Source of the DNA: an uncultured Eubacteriales bacterium
Lineage (GTDB): Bacteria; Bacillota; Clostridia; Oscillospirales; CAG-272
Assembly: GCA_900548735.1 (NCBI GenBank)
Contig: URMC01000066.1
Location: 1 to 10,585 of the forward strand
DNA: 10,585 nucleotides
Reading direction: 5' to 3'
The notes under the pieces are model-generated. The model worked only from the letters and a program-made list of their open reading frames with translations. It was not told where the DNA came from and did not search any database. The position numbers and the translations under genes are program-made. The first letter of the stretch is position 1; the number at the start of each line of letters is the position of its first letter. Below are positions 6,908 through 10,585 of the stretch, one piece after another.

Positions 6908-7660
6908 TTGCTCCAATAAAGCGGCAAAGTATTTAACTGCGCGCTCATAGGTTCGGTCATCGCCGAAATAGGCAGAGCCGATCAGGCACAGCACCGTATC
7001 TTCCGGGAGCGCTTTCAGCGCGTTGTTGGCATACAGCGCGGAGTCGCCGAGGCGGATGCCGTAGCACACGGTTTTTCCGTCAGGCAGAGTTTTATATATC
7101 CCGTTGGAGGGAGACTTGCCGAATACATCCGTAATGTCAATCAGGCACTCGCTTCTTGCCGCCAGCTCCTCGTAGAGAAACGGGTCCAAAAACGCCACCG
7201 AAAACTCACCTGTACCAAGATGCTGGTAAAAATTCCGATAATTGGAGGAGTTGTTGTAGGAAGCGGCGGCACGTGTATCCTTGTCCATTGCTTTCAGCTG
7301 TTCCTCGGAGTAAATGGTGTAAGCCACTGCCGACACGCGTTTTTCCCCGTTCCCGTCAAAATCCTCCGGCAGGATGACCGAAAGATACTTTTGCAGGGTA
7401 TCCAGCGCTTCCCCATTGGTGGTGAAGTTATAAGGACCCGCGCAAACAACCACAAGATCGCTCTTTTCGGACTCTTTGGAGCACATCTGCACCGTGCCGA
7501 TAATGATCACGATCAGAAAAAACAGCCCGATAATCGTTTTCCACTTATGATGATACCAGAAGTTGTCCAGAAATCGCCAGACTTTGCCATGCTGTCGCTC
7601 CGGCACCACAATGTCGCCGCCGGGGGCTTTGCCCTCTTCTCTTTCGGGGTTCTCGTTCAT
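6902..7660 (-). CDS. Single-pass membrane protein of unknown function
   Basis: A 252-residue protein I cannot assign to a named family. It has an acidic, Pro/Gly-containing cytoplasmic head of about 35 residues, an aromatic/basic stretch (FLDNFWYHHKWK), one hydrophobic helix at about 42-60, and roughly 190 residues that should be outside the membrane. The external part has a mixed alpha/beta look, and a segment near the middle (GEFSVAFLDPFLYEELA) is reminiscent of solute-binding folds, but no catalytic motif stands out. The ATG at 7660 has AGGAG 6 nt upstream. It follows greA by 41 bp and is the last gene before the shared terminator, so it is probably co-transcribed with greA and the protease. 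It might be a sensor or an envelope-associated protein; that is speculation. Confidence 0.8.
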   Translation of the reverse strand: MNENPEREEGKAPGGDIVVPERQHGKVWRFLDNFWYHHKWKTIIGLFFLIVIIIGTVQMCSKESEKSDLVVVCAGPYNFTTNGEALDTLQKYLSVILPEDFDGNGEKRVSAVAYTIYSEEQLKAMDKDTRAAASYNNSSNYRNFYQHLGTGEFSVAFLDPFLYEELAARSECLIDITDVFGKSPSNGIYKTLPDGKTVCYGIRLGDSALYANNALKALPEDTVLCLIGSAYFGDDRTYERAVKYFAALLEQN

Positions 7661-7681
7661 GGCTTGCTCCTTTCAGGGGTG

Positions 7682-7698
7682 CCGCGCCATGGGCGCGG
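7682..7698. repeat. Short G+C-rich hairpin just after greA
   Basis: CCGCGCC (7682-7688) pairs with GGCGCGG (7692-7698) around ATG, starting a few bases past the greA stop. No U-run follows on the minus strand, so it is not a standard terminator. It could stabilise the 3' end of a processed greA transcript or reduce read-through (inference). Confidence 0.5.
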
Positions 7699-7701
7699 GG
7701 A

Positions 7702-8187
7702 TCAGTCTCTGGTAACGGAAAGCACCTTATAGGAGAACGCGTAGCCGGATTCCTCCACCACGCCCGTTACCCGATCGCCTGCGCGGTGCCCGATCAGCGC
7801 TTTGCCGACAGGCGACACGTCGGAAATTCTACCGGAGGTCACGTCCGCCTCGTTGGAGCCGACGATCCGGTAGGTGATTTCCTCTTTGAAATCATTGTCA
7901 TAGACCTTTACGGTAGAACCGATGTCCGCCACGTCATGCGCCAGGGTGGAAACCTCACGCACGTCAGCGTTTTCGATCATTGCTTTCAGCTCGGAAACAC
8001 GGCTTTCGTTCTGCGCCTGCGCCGTGCGCGCCGCGTCGTACTCCGCGTTCTCGGAAAGGTCACCGAAGCCACGTGCGGTTACAATGTCGCTTTTAATGCG
8101 CTCGCGCTCTTCGCCCTCGCGCCATTTCAGCTCTTCAACCAGCTTGTCGTAGCCCTCTTTGGTCATTGTAATTTTCTTGTTTACCAT
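7702..8187 (-). CDS. greA: Transcription elongation factor GreA
   Basis: GreA enters the RNA polymerase secondary channel and stimulates cleavage of the 3' end of backtracked transcripts, releasing stalled complexes. The 161-residue length is typical (about 158). The N-terminal coiled coil carries the acidic tip signature GDLSENAEYDAAR (D43, E46), and the C-terminal FKBP-like domain includes ISDVSPVGKALIGHRAGD. The ATG at 8187 has AAGGAGA a few bases upstream. The gene begins 26 bp after the protease stop. No unusual features; Gfh-type paralogues are unlikely because the acidic tip is intact. Confidence 0.97.
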   Translation of the reverse strand: MVNKKITMTKEGYDKLVEELKWREGEERERIKSDIVTARGFGDLSENAEYDAARTAQAQNESRVSELKAMIENADVREVSTLAHDVADIGSTVKVYDNDFKEEITYRIVGSNEADVTSGRISDVSPVGKALIGHRAGDRVTGVVEESGYAFSYKVLSVTRD

Positions 8188-8213
8188 AACGGTCTCCTTG
8201 TTCTATGATAGAA

Positions 8214-9737
8214 TTATTGTTGTTTGTTGGAAAGTACCTCAGCCGCCGCCAGCAGCTGGTCATCCTCCTCATCGGAGAGGAGCGCAGGATTTTTCCCTGC
8301 GGACTCCGGGCGCTGTTCCGCCACCACATCCGGTGTGACGCCCACGCCGTGATAATTGGTGCCGCAGGGCGGGGTGTAATAAGCGGTTGTCAGCTTTACG
8401 CCGCCGCTGTAGCCATAAGGCGCAAGGCTGAAAATGTTTTGCATAATACCTTTGCCGAAAGTGGTTTTACCAACGGTGGTGGTCAGCTGATAGTCCCGCA
8501 GGACTGCCGTAAACAGTTCCGCCGCGCTTGCCGAGTTTTCGTTGATCAGCACCACGGTAGAAAGGTTTCGGTATTTGCCGATGTCCTCTTCGCGCACACT
8601 GCAACCGGCATAATCGCCGTTGTAAGTCACCGCCTTGACGTAACTTTTGCTTTCGGTCCCGTTTTTTGTGACGGTGGAAACAATCAGGTCGTTTTTATTC
8701 AGGAAATACGAAAGAATTGCCGAAACCGAGCGGAGATCCCCGCCGGGGTTGTTGCGCAGGTCAAACACAAACTGTGTGCAGCCTTTCGCCAAAAGGGCTT
8801 CCATCTCCGTTACAAACTGCGTCGGGGTGGAAAGATCAAATTGCAGAATCCGAACCACACCGATCTCCTCGTGCCCGGTCATCACCCTGCCCATCACGGA
8901 CACGGTCTGTACCCTGGCACGCACCACGGAAAAGGTCAGTTCCTCACCGTCACGCAAAACCGAGAAAACGGCGGTGCTCCCCTCCTCGCCTTTCAGGGAT
9001 TGCATCAGCAGTTCATACCCTTTTTCGGCATAGGTAATCTTTGCTTCCCCTTCTCCGGCGCAAACAATCAGATCACCGATCTGCACACCTGCCGTCCCGG
9101 CGGGGGAGCCGGGAAAAACATTGATGATACGCACGCCGCCTGCCGACGCGTCCTCGGTCACAAGGATGCCCACGCCAACCGACATTGCGTTGTTATCCTG
9201 CATCAGCGCCGCGTATTCCTCTGCCGTGTAATAAGCGGCATAACGGTCTCCCGTTGCCGCGGCATAGGCTTTCAGCATCTGATCCAGAAGCAGATTGCCG
9301 TCCGTATCATAGAGAGAATATTGCCTGAAGATTTCGTCAATCAGCGCAATTTTGCCCTGATAATTTTCTGTTGCCGTTTCGGTACCCAACGCAGGGGCTT
9401 TCCGGAATGCGCCGGAAAACGTGAGCGTCAAAAGGCTTGCCGCAAGCACGGCGGCAATCAGAGACACCACAAATACCGGCAGGCGCACCGTGCGCCCGGC
9501 TTTCATCTCCGGCACTTCTACCGGGGGCGGAAGCTCTTTTACCGGCACGCCCATGGCGCGCCATGCCTCCGTCAGCCGGTCTTTTGCCATGCGGAAATCT
9601 CCGCCCGGCAATGTGACGCAAAGCGTATCCTCGCGCCATTGCAGGCGTACCCCGGGCACCGCGTTTTTTGCCGCGCGGGACAGCCCCCGGCGGTCGGTTT
9701 TCGCCTGCCCGTCAGGAAAGGAAAAATACAGTTTCAT
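8214..9737 (-). CDS. S41 family carboxy-terminal processing peptidase (CtpA/CtpB-like)
   Basis: Membrane-anchored serine protease of the Ctp/Prc type, which cuts substrates from the C-terminus in the envelope. The 507-residue protein has a cytoplasmic head of about 83 residues, a membrane helix at about 84-107, a region resembling the Ctp N-terminal domain, a PDZ domain at about 185-275 (SVGVGILV, GSPAGTAGVQIGD) and the S41 catalytic core. The core has FDLRNNPGG at 325-333 and the triad S404 (NSASAAE), K429 (TTFGKG) and Q433; the S-K distance of 25 and the K-Q distance of 4 match Bacillus CtpB. The start at 9737 has GAGG about 6-7 nt upstream. The cytoplasmic head is not the usual signal-anchor of this family and I do not recognise it. 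In Bacillus, CtpB-type enzymes act in sigma-K activation during sporulation; a similar role here is not shown. Confidence 0.95.
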   Translation of the reverse strand: MKLYFSFPDGQAKTDRRGLSRAAKNAVPGVRLQWREDTLCVTLPGGDFRMAKDRLTEAWRAMGVPVKELPPPVEVPEMKAGRTVRLPVFVVSLIAAVLAASLLTLTFSGAFRKAPALGTETATENYQGKIALIDEIFRQYSLYDTDGNLLLDQMLKAYAAATGDRYAAYYTAEEYAALMQDNNAMSVGVGILVTEDASAGGVRIINVFPGSPAGTAGVQIGDLIVCAGEGEAKITYAEKGYELLMQSLKGEEGSTAVFSVLRDGEELTFSVVRARVQTVSVMGRVMTGHEEIGVVRILQFDLSTPTQFVTEMEALLAKGCTQFVFDLRNNPGGDLRSVSAILSYFLNKNDLIVSTVTKNGTESKSYVKAVTYNGDYAGCSVREEDIGKYRNLSTVVLINENSASAAELFTAVLRDYQLTTTVGKTTFGKGIMQNIFSLAPYGYSGGVKLTTAYYTPPCGTNYHGVGVTPDVVAEQRPESAGKNPALLSDEEDDQLLAAAEVLSNKQQ

Positions 9738-9790
9738 TCATACCTCACAGAATTTTTCCCCGGTGTCACCGCACAGGTGTCCGTCATTTT

Positions 9791-10585
9791 TCAGAATTTT
9801 GCCGGTTTGGAGTTCAGGTATTTCTTGACCATCAGCGCCACTTTGAAAGTGATGGCGTGCTCAAACTCCCGCAAATCAAGCCCGGTCAGCTTGCGGATTT
9901 TCTCCAACCGATACACCAGCGTGTTGCGGTGCACGAACAGTTTACGGGAGGTTTCGGAAACGTTGAGGTTGTTTTCAAAGAAACACTGGATGGTTTGCAG
10001 GGTCTCGCGATCCAGCGATTCCAGACTGCCTTTCTTGAAAACCTCCTGTAAAAACATCTCGCACAGCGTGGTGGGCAACTGATAAATCAGGCGCCCGATG
10101 CCAAGGTTTTCATAGCTGATGATATTCTTTTCGGTCTCAAAGACCTTGCCGACCTCCAGCGCCACCTGCGCCTCTTTATAAGCACGCGCCAGATCCTTGA
10201 TGTTGTCCACTGCGGTGGAAATACCGATTGCCACTTTGGTATAAAATTCGGTGGAAAGGGTGTCCGCAATGTTGGTGGCAATTTTGTCGATCTCCTTCTG
10301 ATCGGTGCCGGGTTTGATGTCCTTGACCAGCACGATATCATGCTCGCCTACACTGATCACGTAGTCCTTGGACTTATCCGGGAACATATTCTGAAGCATT
10401 TCAAACGGCATCATATCGGTTTTGCCGAAGAATTTGATCAGGAATACGATGCGCACTTCCTCCGTGTTGAAGTGCAGCTCTTTGCTTTTGATATAAATGT
10501 CGCTTTGCAGGATGTTGTCAAGAATAATGTTTTTGATGAACGAGCCCTTGTCGTATTTCTCGTCATAGAGGTTTTTGATGTTGCC
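9791..10585 (-). CDS. PucR/CdaR-type transcriptional regulator (N-terminus outside window)
   Basis: The visible 264 residues continue an open frame off the window edge, so this is the C-terminal part of a protein usually near 350-400 residues. The middle portion (about 30-190) resembles the CdaR GGDEF-like domain, with VAIGISTAVDNIKDLARAYKEA typical of it. The C-terminus (about 205-245) is the PucR helix-turn-helix, seen in NNLNVSETSRKLFVHRNTLV and YRLEKIRKLTGLDL. Such proteins regulate purine, sugar-acid or amino-acid metabolism, but no target gene is visible. The GTG at 10456 should not be taken as the start, because conserved family sequence (LYDEKYDKGSF, NIILDNIL) lies upstream. The protease gene follows after 53 bp, so co-transcription is possible. 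Confidence 0.9.
   Translation of the reverse strand, partial: GNIKNLYDEKYDKGSFIKNIILDNILQSDIYIKSKELHFNTEEVRIVFLIKFFGKTDMMPFEMLQNMFPDKSKDYVISVGEHDIVLVKDIKPGTDQKEIDKIATNIADTLSTEFYTKVAIGISTAVDNIKDLARAYKEAQVALEVGKVFETEKNIISYENLGIGRLIYQLPTTLCEMFLQEVFKKGSLESLDRETLQTIQCFFENNLNVSETSRKLFVHRNTLVYRLEKIRKLTGLDLREFEHAITFKVALMVKKYLNSKPAKF

Noticed and set aside
9738..9790. Regulatory element between the regulator and protease genes
   Set aside because: Only a short repeated GGTGTC is visible, too weak to call an operator; no promoter boxes were seen.
8205..10082. A 625-codon plus-strand open frame opposite the protease and regulator genes
   Set aside because: Antisense to an S41 protease with an intact catalytic triad; composition and lack of domains point to a shadow frame.

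Overview
The window looks like chromosomal DNA of a G+C-rich member of the Clostridia, plausibly Oscillospiraceae/Ruminococcaceae. The basis is protein similarity and gene order, and the genus cannot be set from the sequence alone. No phage, plasmid, CRISPR, rRNA or tRNA sequence was seen. Coding density is high and nearly everything is on the minus strand, so the text below follows transcription from high to low coordinates.

Right block (10585 to 6902, minus strand). A PucR/CdaR-type transcriptional regulator, cut by the window edge, is followed by an S41 carboxy-terminal processing protease with an unusual cytoplasmic N-terminal segment. Then come the transcription elongation factor GreA and a single-pass membrane protein of unknown function. 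Gaps of 26-53 bp suggest co-transcription. The block ends at a strong symmetrical hairpin (6869-6907) that also serves a convergent plus-strand gene.

Middle (6372 to 6874). A small three-helix SdpI-family membrane protein is the only plus-strand gene. It is transcribed divergently from miaB. Both genes have near-consensus sigma-A promoters, placed back to back in a 143-bp intergenic region.

Left block (6371 to 1, minus strand). The order is miaB (tRNA ms2i6A methylthiotransferase), a YlbF/YmcA (RicA-like) protein with a Cys-rich tail, mutS and mutL (mismatch repair; mutL runs off the window). This is essentially the Bacillus order miaB-ymcA-(cotE)-mutS-mutL. It links two Fe-S-associated RNA-metabolism proteins to the MutS/MutL pair. 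MutL keeps the DQHA(X)2E(X)4E endonuclease motif, as expected in a bacterium with MutH-independent repair.

The one clear oddity is a palindromic element of about 275 bp (1645-1919) that fills nearly all of the 302-bp gap between mutS and mutL. It has 27-bp terminal inverted repeats (25/27 matching), internal hairpins and possible TA flanks. It looks like a MITE-like or other dispersed structured repeat, and it ends a few bases upstream of the mutL ribosome binding site. I found no convincing new multi-gene system; most of the window is core housekeeping sequence.
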